Origin: Robbsia betulipollinis
GTDB lineage: Bacteria; Pseudomonadota; Gammaproteobacteria; Burkholderiales; Burkholderiaceae
Assembly: GCF_026624755.1 (NCBI RefSeq)
Contig: NZ_JAPMXC010000001.1
Coordinates: 1,646,365 to 1,710,364 of the forward strand
Reading direction: 5' to 3'
DNA: 64,000 nucleotides
The notes under the pieces were generated by a model that was given only the letters and a program-made list of their open reading frames with translations, searched no databases and was not told the origin of the DNA. Shown in pieces: positions 1 to 10,363 of this stretch. A program made the position numbers and the translations under genes. Position 1 is the stretch's first letter. Each line of letters begins with the position of its first letter.

Positions 1-368
1 ACGGGCTTGGGGGTCTTGATGACCAGGTCGAGAAAGAGGGCGGTTTCCTCGGTGGTCGACGTGCCGTGCGTGATGACGATGCCGGCCACCGTCTCGTCCT
101 CGGCATAGCCGCGCACCAGACGCGCGAGGTCGAGCAGATGGACGTTGGTGAGATCGGGACTCGCCACATTCAGGAATTGGCGCACCTCGACCCGGGCGAC
201 ATCGGCGATTTCGGGAATCGCGTCGATCAGATCCTTGCCGCTGACCTGTCCCGGAATGTAATCGGTGGTGTCGGTCGAGGACGCGGACCTGCCCGCGATG
301 GTGCCGCCGGTGGCGATGAGCATGACCTTGGGGCGTGCCGGAACCGGGTTTTCTTCTGTCTGTTGCAT
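1..368 (-). CDS. L-asparaginase, partial (runs off the left edge)
   Basis: The visible part is the N-terminal 122 residues of an asparaginase/glutaminase-family amidohydrolase, which would hydrolyse L-asparagine to aspartate and ammonia. The first catalytic motif is ATGGTIAG (residues 19-26), carrying the family's nucleophilic Thr. The second appears as THGTSTTEETA. There is no obvious signal peptide before the TGGTIA motif, so this part looks cytoplasmic. In the second motif the usual HGTDT is HGTST: the Asp that normally holds the substrate alpha-amino group is replaced by Ser. The start is the ATG at 366-368. The C-terminal Lys-containing half lies outside the window. The family is secure; true asparaginase activity is less so because of the substitution. 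Confidence 0.88.
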   Translation of the reverse strand, partial: MQQTEENPVPARPKVMLIATGGTIAGRSASSTDTTDYIPGQVSGKDLIDAIPEIADVARVEVRQFLNVASPDLTNVHLLDLARLVRGYAEDETVAGIVITHGTSTTEETALFLDLVIKTPKP

Positions 369-560
369 GGGATCCTGTTTTCGCGTGAACACGGAGGCGC
401 TGTCCGCCGCGGCGCGATGGCGCAGCGGCGTACCGGCACAGCGCTCGGTGTCCCATCTTGCCATGGCCGATTTCCCCGCGCGACCGTGCGGCTGCCGACG
501 GCGAAAACGCCGGTCGCGCAGGATCGTCACGGTGCGGCACCCCGCGCGCCCCGGTGGGCA

Positions 561-1346
561 TCAGTGTCGCGCGGTGAGCGGATCCATTCCCGTCGCGGCG
601 ATCACCTTCGTTTCGCCCGGAGACGACATGAATTGCAGCAGGGCTTTCGCTTCGACGGGATGGGCGGCCGACACCGGAATGCCCGCCGCGTAGCGCGTCA
701 CCGATTGCAGGGACTCGGGGATCTTGCCCACCAGTTCGGTCCCCTTCACGGGCAGCAATTCGCTGACTTGCTGGAAGCCCAGTTGATACTCGCCATCGGC
801 GACGACCGTGGCGACGGGGACGCGTGGAATCATTTTTGCCTTTCCCGCCACGCGGTCCTCGATGCCCATTTTCCGAAACAGTTCGTTGTGGATGTAGGTC
901 CCGCTCGCGCTGTCTGAATACGCGATCGATTTCGCCGCCAGCAACGTCGCGCGCAACGCGTCGACCGAGCCGATGTCGGGTTTGGCCGCGCCGGTTTTCA
1001 CCACCATGCCGATGCGCGAGTCGGCGAGTTCCACGCGCGAGCCGGCAATGACCTTGCCCTCCTTGATGAGCTGGTCGAGCGCGTACCCCACCATGATGAC
1101 GACGTCCGCGGGTTCGCCTTGCGCCAGGCGTTGCGGAATGGCTTGTGGGGTGGCGCCCATCGACGGGCCCCAGGCGGTGACGACGTCATTGCCCGTCCGA
1201 TGCTCGTAGACGGGCACCATGCGCTGGTAGGCCGGGGCGAAGCCGCCGGAAATCATGACGTGCAGGTCGACGGCTTGCGCTTTGGCGGCAAAGGCCAGGC
1301 AGCACGCAAGGAGCACGGGGCGCCGGGAAGGGCGAATCGAAATCAT
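561..1346 (-). CDS. Periplasmic substrate-binding protein, molybdate-binding (ModA-like) family
   Basis: A 261-residue secreted protein with an N-terminal signal peptide (charged MISIRPSRR, hydrophobic LLACCLAFAA, cleavage near AQA/VD). The mature part begins LHVMISGGFAPAYQ and includes SIAYSDSASGTYIHNE, typical of the ModA-like extracellular solute-binding fold (COG0725). No ABC permease or ATPase is adjacent, so it is an orphan binding protein and its ligand is unknown. Molybdate is one possibility, given molybdenum hydroxylase genes 3 kb away, but many members of this family bind other small acids. The start at 1346 has a GAGAGG Shine-Dalgarno sequence and gives the signal peptide directly; an upstream in-frame extension to 1472 would bury it. 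Confidence 0.8.
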   Translation of the reverse strand: MISIRPSRRPVLLACCLAFAAKAQAVDLHVMISGGFAPAYQRMVPVYEHRTGNDVVTAWGPSMGATPQAIPQRLAQGEPADVVIMVGYALDQLIKEGKVIAGSRVELADSRIGMVVKTGAAKPDIGSVDALRATLLAAKSIAYSDSASGTYIHNELFRKMGIEDRVAGKAKMIPRVPVATVVADGEYQLGFQQVSELLPVKGTELVGKIPESLQSVTRYAAGIPVSAAHPVEAKALLQFMSSPGETKVIAATGMDPLTARH

Positions 1347-1533
1347 GGGCAGAAGCCTCTCGGATCGGTCGGGATGCGCTGACGCCGCAGGCGCGGCGGG
1401 GGACGAAAACCGTACCGCGCTTGTGGGGAAAAACACAGTGGGGAATTCACTACGCGGTTCCGCGAGCGTCATGCACGCTTGCCAATAGCGAGAGGCGCCG
1501 GGCGGTGAGGACGCCTGTCGCGCGTTATGCCGG

Positions 1534-3186
1534 TCATTTCACCGTCACGTCCTCGAAGCGGTGGCCGGCGACCGGGCTGATGGCGTAACCGTCGACGTTC
1601 TTCGCCATCGGCTGGTAGGTGTTCATATAGGCGATCGGCGTGTACGGCACCTCGCGCTTGAAGATCTGCTGCGCCTGCTGGTACAGCGCGATGCGGCGCT
1701 GGCGGTCGGTGGTCTGGCGCGCGGCGGCGGTCAGCTTGTCGAACTCGGGATTGCACCACTTCGCCACATTGCTGCCCTTGCGCGACGCGCAGCCCAGCAC
1801 CGTGTCGAGCCAGTTGTCGGGGTCGGCATAATCCGCCATCCAGCCGTAGAGGATCGCGTCGTGCTCGCCGTCGACCTTCGCGCGCTTGTTGTATTCGCCC
1901 CATTCGTAGCTGACGATCTTCGCCTGTACACCGATCTTCGCCCAGTCGGCCTGGATCAGCTGTGCCATCAAGCGGGCATTCGGGTTGTAGCCGCGCTGTA
2001 TCGGCATGGCCCACAGCGTGATCGAGAAGCCATTCGGAAAGCCCGCCTGGCGCAGCAGATCGCGCGCCTTGGCGAGGTCGAGCGGTGCATCCTTCAGATC
2101 CTTGTCATAGCCCCATTGCGTCGGCGGCATGGGCGCGGCGGCGATGGTGGCCTGCCCGCTGTAGACGGCCTTGAGGATGGCCTGCTTGTCGACCGCCATG
2201 TCCAGCGCGCGCCGCACCAGAAGACTGTCGAGCGGCTTGTGGGTGACGTTGTAGGCCACGTAGGCGATATTGAAGCCGGGCGCGCTCATGAGCTTCAACT
2301 GGGGGTTCTGGCGCACCGCATCGAGATCGATGGGACGCGGGAAGGCACTCATCTGGCACTCGCCGCTCGCCAGCTTGGCGATGCGCGTCGCGGGGTCCGG
2401 CGTGATCGAGAAGATCAGTTTCGGGATATGGATCCGGCCCTTGTTCCAGAAATCGGGATTCGCGTCGTAGCGGATCTGCGCGTCCTGGGTGAAGCGGCGC
2501 AGGATGAAGGGGCCGGTGCCCACCGGCTCGTCGTTCAGTTGTCCGGTCTTGCCCGCCTTCAGCAGCGCCTGCGCGTATTCGGCCGACTGGATCGACGCGA
2601 ATTCCATCGCGATCTTGCTGAGGAAGGCGACATCCGGCTGGTTCAGGGTGATGCGCAGCGTCAGCGGATCGGGCGTGTCGACCCGGGCGATTTCCTTGTC
2701 GAAGCCGACATCCGCCGCGTACGAGAACAGGACCGGTGCCGCTTTCTGGAAGGCGTTGTCCGGGTTGATCATGCGATCGAGGGTGAAGGCCGCGTCGTCG
2801 GCGTTGAAGTCGCGCGTCGGCTTGAACCAGGCGGTTGTCTGAAACTTGACGCCCGGGCGCAGATGGAAGGTATAGGTCTTGCCGTCCGCGGAGATTTCCC
2901 AGGAGCGGGCGAGACCCGGCACGAGATCCGACGAACCGTGTTTGAATTCCACCAGGGTATCGAAGAGGACGTGCGCGCTGGCGTCGAAATCGGTACTGGT
3001 CGTCAGGCGCGCCGGGTCGAAGCCGCCGGGGTTGCCCTCGCTGCAATAGACCAGCGCTTTGGCCGGGGCCTGCGCGAAAGCGTCGGATGCCGTTCCCGGC
3101 AGAACGCCCGACAGCAGGCTGACGCCGGCGGCGGTCGCGAAGACGGACAGCCGGCGGACGGTGGGCTTCGAAATGCGTCGGATCAT
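1534..3186 (-). CDS. ABC transporter substrate-binding protein, family 5 (DppA/OppA-like)
   Basis: A 550-residue periplasmic peptide-binding protein of the SBP_bac_5 family. It has a signal peptide (MIRRISKPTVRR, then a hydrophobic core, cleavage near AFAQA). The mature start ALVYCSEGNPGGFDP is the typical DppA opening, and later landmarks are LVPGLARSWEISADGKTYTF, NDEPVGTGPF and VRRALDMAVDK. Length matches dipeptide-binding proteins. It would deliver di- or oligopeptides to an inner-membrane permease, but no permease or ATPase genes are next to it, so it is an orphan receptor or shares another transporter. It is downstream of no obvious operon partner; the ModA-like gene follows after about 190 bp on the same strand. 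Confidence 0.9.
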   Translation of the reverse strand: MIRRISKPTVRRLSVFATAAGVSLLSGVLPGTASDAFAQAPAKALVYCSEGNPGGFDPARLTTSTDFDASAHVLFDTLVEFKHGSSDLVPGLARSWEISADGKTYTFHLRPGVKFQTTAWFKPTRDFNADDAAFTLDRMINPDNAFQKAAPVLFSYAADVGFDKEIARVDTPDPLTLRITLNQPDVAFLSKIAMEFASIQSAEYAQALLKAGKTGQLNDEPVGTGPFILRRFTQDAQIRYDANPDFWNKGRIHIPKLIFSITPDPATRIAKLASGECQMSAFPRPIDLDAVRQNPQLKLMSAPGFNIAYVAYNVTHKPLDSLLVRRALDMAVDKQAILKAVYSGQATIAAAPMPPTQWGYDKDLKDAPLDLAKARDLLRQAGFPNGFSITLWAMPIQRGYNPNARLMAQLIQADWAKIGVQAKIVSYEWGEYNKRAKVDGEHDAILYGWMADYADPDNWLDTVLGCASRKGSNVAKWCNPEFDKLTAAARQTTDRQRRIALYQQAQQIFKREVPYTPIAYMNTYQPMAKNVDGYAISPVAGHRFEDVTVK

Positions 3187-3310
3187 AGTGGGTGGCCTTT
3201 CACTCGCGGTCTTTGAAACGGTGATTATCGCCGACTCCGCGTCCCCGGCAGGGAAGACCGGCCATACGCGACGTCATGCGTTGAATCTCGCAAAGGCCGA
3301 CCGAACAACG

Positions 3311-3335
3311 TAAAAAGGCGCCCGGGGGCGCCTTT
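3311..3335 (-). terminator. Rho-independent terminator of the CsbD gene
   Basis: A perfect 10-bp inverted repeat, AAAGGCGCCC (3314-3323) and GGGCGCCTTT (3326-3335), read on the minus strand ends in five T residues. It lies about 30 bp beyond the stop codon of the CsbD gene, on the transcript's 3' side. Confidence 0.85.
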
Positions 3336-3362
3336 CGCATGCGTGCTGCGGTCTTTCAGGAC

Positions 3363-3539
3363 TTACTTCGCGTCCTTGAGGTTTTCCGCCGTGTCTCCAG
3401 CCGCTTTTTCGGTCTTGCCGGCAGCCTGCTGCAGATCGCCCTTGGCTTCCTGGGTCTTGTCCCCGGTTACCTTGCCGACGACTTCGTTGACCTTGCCCTT
3501 GACCTGGTCCTTGATGCCTTCCGTTTGTGCCTTGTTCAT
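3363..3539 (-). CDS. CsbD family general stress-response protein
   Basis: A 58-residue, highly charged, Lys/Ala/Gly/Glu-rich protein with the CsbD pattern IKDQVKGKVNEVVGKVTGDK followed by a second amphipathic repeat (AKGDLQQAAGKTEKAAGD). CsbD-like proteins are abundant stress-induced hydrophilic proteins of unknown biochemical role. Two in-frame ATGs occur two codons apart. The Shine-Dalgarno AAAGGAG abuts the first one (3545) but is six bases from the second (3539), so the second is chosen. A clear terminator follows, making this a single-gene unit. Confidence 0.9.
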   Translation of the reverse strand: MNKAQTEGIKDQVKGKVNEVVGKVTGDKTQEAKGDLQQAAGKTEKAAGDTAENLKDAK

Positions 3540-3661
3540 GTTCATCTCCTTTGTTTGAGGTACCTGCGTGCATCCATGTGTCCAGAATACCGGCGCCCGC
3601 CCGGCGCGAACAGGGTCGTTTGGCTGAATCGCGTGTAAGACGATGCTGACCCGCCTGCCGG

Positions 3662-5935
3662 TCAGGCGTCGTCGGGAACGGCCGTCGTCACGCCGGTGCG
3701 CGCCGCCTGCAACGTGGCGCGCACCGTTTCGGGCGTGAAGGGCGGGGCATAGAAGCGCACGCCCGTCGCATCGAACAGGGCGTTGGCGATCGCGGCCGGT
3801 GCGGGGACCGACGCCGATTCCCCGGCACCCATCGGCGGCTCGCCCTGGCGCGGCATCAGCAGCACGTCGATTTCCGGCAATTCGGGAAACGTCAGGATCG
3901 GGTAGCTGCCCCATTCGCGGGAGGCGACGATGCCGTCGGCGAAGCGCACGCTTTCCTTCAGGACGCGGCTCAGCGACTGGATGACGTTGCCGTGGATCTG
4001 ATGACGCACGCCGTCCGGGTTGATCATCGTCCCCGTATCCTGACCAACGGTCACGCGCACCACGCGGATCGCGCCGGTTTCGCGGTCGACTTCGATGTCG
4101 ACGATCCACGCGGCCCAGGCGGCGCCGAAGCCGGGGAAGCGGCTGTGGACATAGCGCGCATAGGACAGCCCGCGGCCGCGCACGATCCGCTCCCCGGTCT
4201 GTTCCGGATGGCGCGGCACCGCACCGGCCTGCCAGCCGGCGCGCCGCGCGGTGGCTTCCAGCAGTTCGCGCGCGCGCGGGTCTTCCAGGTGACGCAGGCG
4301 AAACGCAAGCGGATCGGCCCGCGCGAGCACGGCGAGTTCATCGAGGAAGGCGTCGTGGGCGAAGGAATTGGGCAGCGCGGAGACGCCGCGCAGCCAGGAC
4401 GTGCGCACCAGCGGCGCGAGATCCTGGCAGACGAAGCGGGTGTGCGGGAAGGTGTAGGGCGTGACCGCGGTGCGGTCGCCCATCTCGAAAACACCCGCCC
4501 GCGCCGGTCGCGCGCCCGTGAGCAGCGTGGCCAGCAGCGGGGCGTCGTTCGACGGGTAGCGGGTTTCGAAGTCGTAGGCGACGGTGTCGCCCTGCGCCGA
4601 GACGCTGCCGGTCACGTCCATGACCTGACCGGCGCCCTTGGGCTCCCAGAGATGTTCGTCGGCGCGCGACAACTGCACGCGCACCGGGGCGCGCGCCGCG
4701 CGCGAGAGCAGCAGCGCGTCACCCGCGACGTCGTCGGCGCAGTTGCGCCCATAGCAGCCGGCGGCTTCCATCCGCACGATATCGATCTCGTCTTCGCCGC
4801 GCCCGCACAGCACGGACAGATCGTGGCGCAGCGATTGCGGGTTCTGCGTGCCGGACCAGACGGTGATGCGCTCGTCCCGATAATCCGCGAGCGCGCAGGA
4901 CGGTCCGATGGATGCATGCATCTGGTATGGCCAGACGTAACGCCGCGTCAGGGTGGCGACCCCGGGCTGCCGCCCGGCGGCGGCGACATCCCCGCTCTGT
5001 TGCAGCAGCCGGGGCGTGGCGGGGGCGGTCTTGATCGCACGGGCCGGATCGCGCATGTCCGGCAGATGTGCCGCGGGATGCCAGCGCGCGCGCAGCATCT
5101 GCGCCGCGCGGACCGCCTGCTCCTCGCGTTCCGTCACGATGCCGATGAAGTCGCCGATGACGACCAGCGCGCGAAAACCCGGCAGACCCGCGACGCTGTC
5201 CCGGTCCACCGCGCGCAGCGAGCGCCCGACGCAGGGGCCGCTGTCGTGGCCGGCGTACGGCGGGCGCACGACGCGCCCGTGCAACATGCCCGGCACGCGC
5301 ATGTCGTGGACGAACGTCAGCGCCCCGGTGGCTTTCGCGGGAAGATCCACGCGCGGCGTCGAACGTCCGACCGTGCGGTACAGCGCGGGATCCTTGACGG
5401 CGACGTCCTGATCGAGCGGCAGCGACACGCGGCGTCCGGCGAGCAGGGTGCCGAAGCCCAGACGCCGGCCGTCGTCGGCGAACGCGGCGCCCGCCTCGGT
5501 GCGGCAGCGGGCGGCGTCGACGCCGAAGCGCCGCGCCGCGAGCCCGAGCAGAATCTGCCGCGCCTGTGCCGCGGCCCGGCGCAGCGGCACCGCGCTGATC
5601 TGGATCGAGGCGCTGGCGATGGTCGGACCCTGGTTCGGCACTTCGCTCGCGTCGCCGAGGATCATCCGTACCTGCCCGGGCGGCACGTCGAGTTCCTCGG
5701 CGACGATCTGCGCGAGCGACGTGCGGATGCCGGTGCCCAGGTCGACGTGACCGTTGAACGCCAGGATGCGGCCATCGTCCAGCACCGCGATGAAGATTTC
5801 CGGCAGGTCCGGCACATAGGTCGAGTTGCTGCCGGGCTGGCCCGGCGTGGGAATGACCGGTGTCGGCGGCTGCCGGACGATGGTCAGGCAGCCGTCGCGG
5901 GCGAGCAGCGCGCGCCGCGTGAGCGGCTCGCTCAC
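3662..5935 (-). CDS. nicB: Molybdopterin-binding hydroxylase subunit (catalytic, NicB-like without cytochrome domain)
   Basis: A 757-residue xanthine-oxidase-family large subunit binding the molybdenum cofactor. With an electron-transfer subunit it would hydroxylate nicotinate to 6-hydroxynicotinate. It holds the aldehyde-oxidase/xanthine-dehydrogenase elements: DLGTGIRTSLAQIVAEEL near the N terminus, VGQDTGTMINPDG, and GAGE in PPMGAGESAS near the C terminus, whose Glu is the family's catalytic base. Pseudomonas NicB carries a C-terminal multihaem cytochrome extension; this protein stops before it. The cytochrome part is encoded separately at 10347-12818. The start is a GTG overlapping the stop of the upstream MFS gene (GTGA), so the two are translationally coupled. 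Assignment to nicotinate rests on the nicX/nicC/nicR neighbours; another N-heterocycle is possible. Confidence 0.8.
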   Translation of the reverse strand: MSEPLTRRALLARDGCLTIVRQPPTPVIPTPGQPGSNSTYVPDLPEIFIAVLDDGRILAFNGHVDLGTGIRTSLAQIVAEELDVPPGQVRMILGDASEVPNQGPTIASASIQISAVPLRRAAAQARQILLGLAARRFGVDAARCRTEAGAAFADDGRRLGFGTLLAGRRVSLPLDQDVAVKDPALYRTVGRSTPRVDLPAKATGALTFVHDMRVPGMLHGRVVRPPYAGHDSGPCVGRSLRAVDRDSVAGLPGFRALVVIGDFIGIVTEREEQAVRAAQMLRARWHPAAHLPDMRDPARAIKTAPATPRLLQQSGDVAAAGRQPGVATLTRRYVWPYQMHASIGPSCALADYRDERITVWSGTQNPQSLRHDLSVLCGRGEDEIDIVRMEAAGCYGRNCADDVAGDALLLSRAARAPVRVQLSRADEHLWEPKGAGQVMDVTGSVSAQGDTVAYDFETRYPSNDAPLLATLLTGARPARAGVFEMGDRTAVTPYTFPHTRFVCQDLAPLVRTSWLRGVSALPNSFAHDAFLDELAVLARADPLAFRLRHLEDPRARELLEATARRAGWQAGAVPRHPEQTGERIVRGRGLSYARYVHSRFPGFGAAWAAWIVDIEVDRETGAIRVVRVTVGQDTGTMINPDGVRHQIHGNVIQSLSRVLKESVRFADGIVASREWGSYPILTFPELPEIDVLLMPRQGEPPMGAGESASVPAPAAIANALFDATGVRFYAPPFTPETVRATLQAARTGVTTAVPDDA

Positions 5936-7248
5936 CGGTTGACGATCCGCTTCGGCATGGCAAGGGCCAGTGCGCAGCCGATCAGCATGCAGATGCCGAA
6001 GGTGATCAGGCCCGCGCTCATGCTGTGCGTCCGGTCCTTCATCCAGCCGAGCGCGTAGGTGCTGGCGAACCCGCCGAGATTGGCGATCGAGCAGGCGAAG
6101 GCGATGCCCGCCGCGGCCGCGGTGCCGCGCAGGAAGGTGGAGGGCAGGGCCCATACCACGGGCATGGCGGCCGCGACGCCGGCGTTGGCGATCGACAGCA
6201 GGATGACGGTGGCGGCGGTGCTGCCGCTGAAGAAGGTGCTGGCGATCAGGCCGAAAGCGGTGCAGGCGAACGGCACGACGATATGCCAGCGGCGCTCGCG
6301 GAAACGGTCGGAACTCGCGCCCGTGATCAGCATCATGACGATGGCGAGCGCGTTCGGGATCGCGGTCAGTATGCCGATTTCCAGCACGCTCTTGACGCCG
6401 GAGTCGCGGATGATGCTGGGCAGCCAGAAGCTGATCGCATAGGTGCCGAGCAGCACGCACAGATCGATCAGGCCGAGCGCCCAGACTTTCGGGTCGGTGA
6501 AGGCCGCACGCAGCGAATGGCGCTTGCCGTCCTGCGAATCGCGCGCGAGGTCGCGCTTCAGGCGCGTGCGTTCCGCGGCGTCGAGAAAGGGGGCGCTGTC
6601 GACCGTGTTCGGCAGATAGAAGAATACGGCGATGCCGAGCAGGATCGACGGCAGGGCTTCCAGCCCGAACAGCCATTGCCAGCCTTGCAGGCCATGCCGA
6701 TCATTGAAGGCGGTCATGATCCAGCCCGACAGGGGGCCGCCAATCAGGCTCGACAGCGGCAGCCCCATCATGAACAGGGCGACCACCTTGCTGCGTCGCG
6801 CGTCGGGAAACCAGTGCGTGAGATAGAGCAGCACGCCGGGGAGAAACCCCGCTTCGGCGACGCCCAGCAGGAAGCGCAGCGCGTAGAACTGGCCGGGCGT
6901 CTTCACGAACATCGTGAGACCGGAGAGGATGCCCCAGGTGATCATGATCCGCGCGATCCAGATCTTCGCGCCGACCTTCTGCAGGACCAGATTGCTCGGG
7001 ACCTCGAACAGGATGTAGCCGACGAAGAACAGGCCGCCGCCCAGGCCGTAGATGGTATCGCTGAAGCGCAGCGCACTCAGCATCTGCAGCTTCGCGATGC
7101 CGATATTGACCCGGTCCAGGTAGGCGGAAAAATAGCACAGGCAGAAGAAGGGGATGAGGCGCCATAGCAGCTTGCGGTAGAGCCGGTCGTTCGCCGTCAG
7201 TTCGATGCGGGACAATCCGGGGACGTCGCCATCGGTGGAGGTGGACAT
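5932..7248 (-). CDS. nicT: MFS transporter, NicT-like metabolite:H+ symporter
   Basis: A 438-residue major facilitator of the anion:cation symporter type with twelve predicted membrane segments. The first segment motif LCYFSAYLDRVNIGIAK, the loop motif LTHWFPDARRSKVVALFM and the central cytoplasmic loop with charged residues (AERTRLKRDLARDSQDGK) are typical of this group. It overlaps the downstream molybdopterin subunit by four bases and lies next to nicX, so uptake of nicotinate or a pyridine intermediate is likely; P. putida has an equivalent carrier, NicT, in its nic cluster. The Shine-Dalgarno sequence is AAGGA, and the 140-bp gap to nicX leaves room for its own promoter. Substrate is inferred from context. 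Confidence 0.8.
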   Translation of the reverse strand: MSTSTDGDVPGLSRIELTANDRLYRKLLWRLIPFFCLCYFSAYLDRVNIGIAKLQMLSALRFSDTIYGLGGGLFFVGYILFEVPSNLVLQKVGAKIWIARIMITWGILSGLTMFVKTPGQFYALRFLLGVAEAGFLPGVLLYLTHWFPDARRSKVVALFMMGLPLSSLIGGPLSGWIMTAFNDRHGLQGWQWLFGLEALPSILLGIAVFFYLPNTVDSAPFLDAAERTRLKRDLARDSQDGKRHSLRAAFTDPKVWALGLIDLCVLLGTYAISFWLPSIIRDSGVKSVLEIGILTAIPNALAIVMMLITGASSDRFRERRWHIVVPFACTAFGLIASTFFSGSTAATVILLSIANAGVAAAMPVVWALPSTFLRGTAAAAGIAFACSIANLGGFASTYALGWMKDRTHSMSAGLITFGICMLIGCALALAMPKRIVNR

Positions 7249-7387
7249 GTCGTTATCCTTCTGAATGGGGAGCGGGGAGGCACCGGACGGCGCGCCGGAT
7301 CATCGGTAACGTACGCAACCAAAAACACGAGAGCAAACGGGACGGCACGGTATTTTACCCGCGCCCGCGGCGCCCGCCGACGCGGGA

Positions 7388-8443
7388 TCACGCATGCGGC
7401 GTGGCGTCGTCCGGGGAGAGCACCACGCCACGCCGCACGACCGCTTCGCCATCGAGCAGCACATCGCAATGCCGCAGCGGGATGTCGATGTGGCAGGCCG
7501 TGGTGCGGGTGCCGCCGGCCTCGTTGTTCGGGCCGAGGGAGAACAGGAAGTTGCCGGCGAAGGCGCGGGCGTCCATGCCGATGGTGGACTCCCGATCGTA
7601 CAGGCCGAGCGTCGACCAGCGCGCGCGGGGCTGGAGACCCCAGCCGATATGGGAGATCGCATATCCCTCGGGGTCGTCGAACGCGGCCATGTAATCGTTC
7701 AGCAGGTCCGCGTCGATGCCGCCCTCGATGCGGACCGCGTAGCCGTTCTCCACCGTCAGCACGATCGGCTCGGCGACATAGCGTTTCTGCGGCAGCAGGA
7801 TATCGCCGCGATCGATGACGATGCGCCCGCTCGCCTGGCCGTCGTCGGGAAAGGTGAGCACGAAGCCGCTGGGCCAGTGGTCCCAGCGGCCCGGTTCGTC
7901 GACGAAACCGTATTCCGAGATCACCGGGAACTGCCCGAGCGGGCAGGTGAGATCGGTGCCGGCGGGCGAAGTCACGCGCATCTGGCGCGCCGCGCCGATG
8001 CGCGCGGCCGCGGCCGCGACGCGCGCCTTGTCGGCCAACGTGGGCACCAGACGGGCGAGAATCTCCGGCGGCTCCACCGCCAGCAGGATTTTCGTGCCGC
8101 CCTTGAGGATGTCGTGCTGTTCCGGCGAGAACAGCAGCGTCATCAGGTCGAGCACCAGATCGCTGGCCTTCAGCGCGGCGATCGCCGCATGGTTGCCGGT
8201 CAGCGGCGTGGTGCCCAGGTAGGCGAGCGCGTCCCGGCTCAGTGCCTTGTCGCCATTGACCGGGAGCAGATCCAGGCGGTTGACGATCGCCCCCATCGAC
8301 TGGCTGGCGATCAGCGCGGTGGCGAGCGTCTGCGGATGCGAGGCGGCGCCGGTCAGGATGGTGACGGTCTGACCCGCCTGCAGGTTCGACAGCGTCAGGA
8401 CCCGTTTCCAGGCGTCGATCATTTCGTAATCGCTGATGGACAT
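7388..8443 (-). CDS. nicX: 2,5-dihydroxypyridine 5,6-dioxygenase NicX
   Basis: A 351-residue extradiol-type ring-cleavage dioxygenase that converts 2,5-dihydroxypyridine and O2 to N-formylmaleamate with mononuclear Fe(II). It matches the NicX family over its full length (landmarks LLAVEPPEILAR, DEPGRWDHWPSGF, ISHIGWGLQPRARW). Residues Glu177, His265, His318 and Asp320 fall exactly at the numbered positions reported for NicX metal-site residues; His318 and Asp320 lie in CHIDIP. It is transcribed leftward from a divergent promoter region shared with nicC, and a 14-bp palindromic motif lies 45 bp upstream of its ATG. Assignment is firm; this enzyme has few paralogues. Confidence 0.95.
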   Translation of the reverse strand: MSISDYEMIDAWKRVLTLSNLQAGQTVTILTGAASHPQTLATALIASQSMGAIVNRLDLLPVNGDKALSRDALAYLGTTPLTGNHAAIAALKASDLVLDLMTLLFSPEQHDILKGGTKILLAVEPPEILARLVPTLADKARVAAAAARIGAARQMRVTSPAGTDLTCPLGQFPVISEYGFVDEPGRWDHWPSGFVLTFPDDGQASGRIVIDRGDILLPQKRYVAEPIVLTVENGYAVRIEGGIDADLLNDYMAAFDDPEGYAISHIGWGLQPRARWSTLGLYDRESTIGMDARAFAGNFLFSLGPNNEAGGTRTTACHIDIPLRHCDVLLDGEAVVRRGVVLSPDDATPHA

Positions 8444-8487
8444 GCGCTTTTCCGATGAGGGGATACCGATGCCGGAGTGTTTCGATC

Positions 8488-8501
8488 ATAGTGTACACAT
8501 T
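8488..8501 (-). promoter_or_regulatory. Candidate NicR operator upstream of nicX
   Basis: On the minus strand this reads AATGTGTACACTAT, centred on the perfect palindrome GTGTACAC. Twelve of its bases recur in the same orientation ahead of nicC (8643-8656), and 11 of 14 ahead of nicR (13401-13414). It lies between the nicX start and the shared intergenic promoter region. Binding by NicR is inferred from this recurrence, not shown. Confidence 0.6.
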
Positions 8502-8555
8502 GGATTTTCAAAATAAATTCGCCCTGTTTCGATGCGTATTCTCGATATTTTTTAG

Positions 8556-10346
<1,791 letters not shown>

Positions 10347-10363
<17 letters not shown>

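Noticed and set aside
1561-3216. A long open frame on the plus strand opposite the DppA-like gene
   Set aside because: It is a codon-bias shadow of the minus-strand gene: Arg/Ala/Gly-rich, without any family signature.
3992-6058. A 688-codon open frame on the plus strand opposite the molybdopterin subunit
   Set aside because: Same reason: high-GC shadow with low-complexity Arg/Ala/Gly composition, while the minus strand carries full xanthine-oxidase-family motifs.
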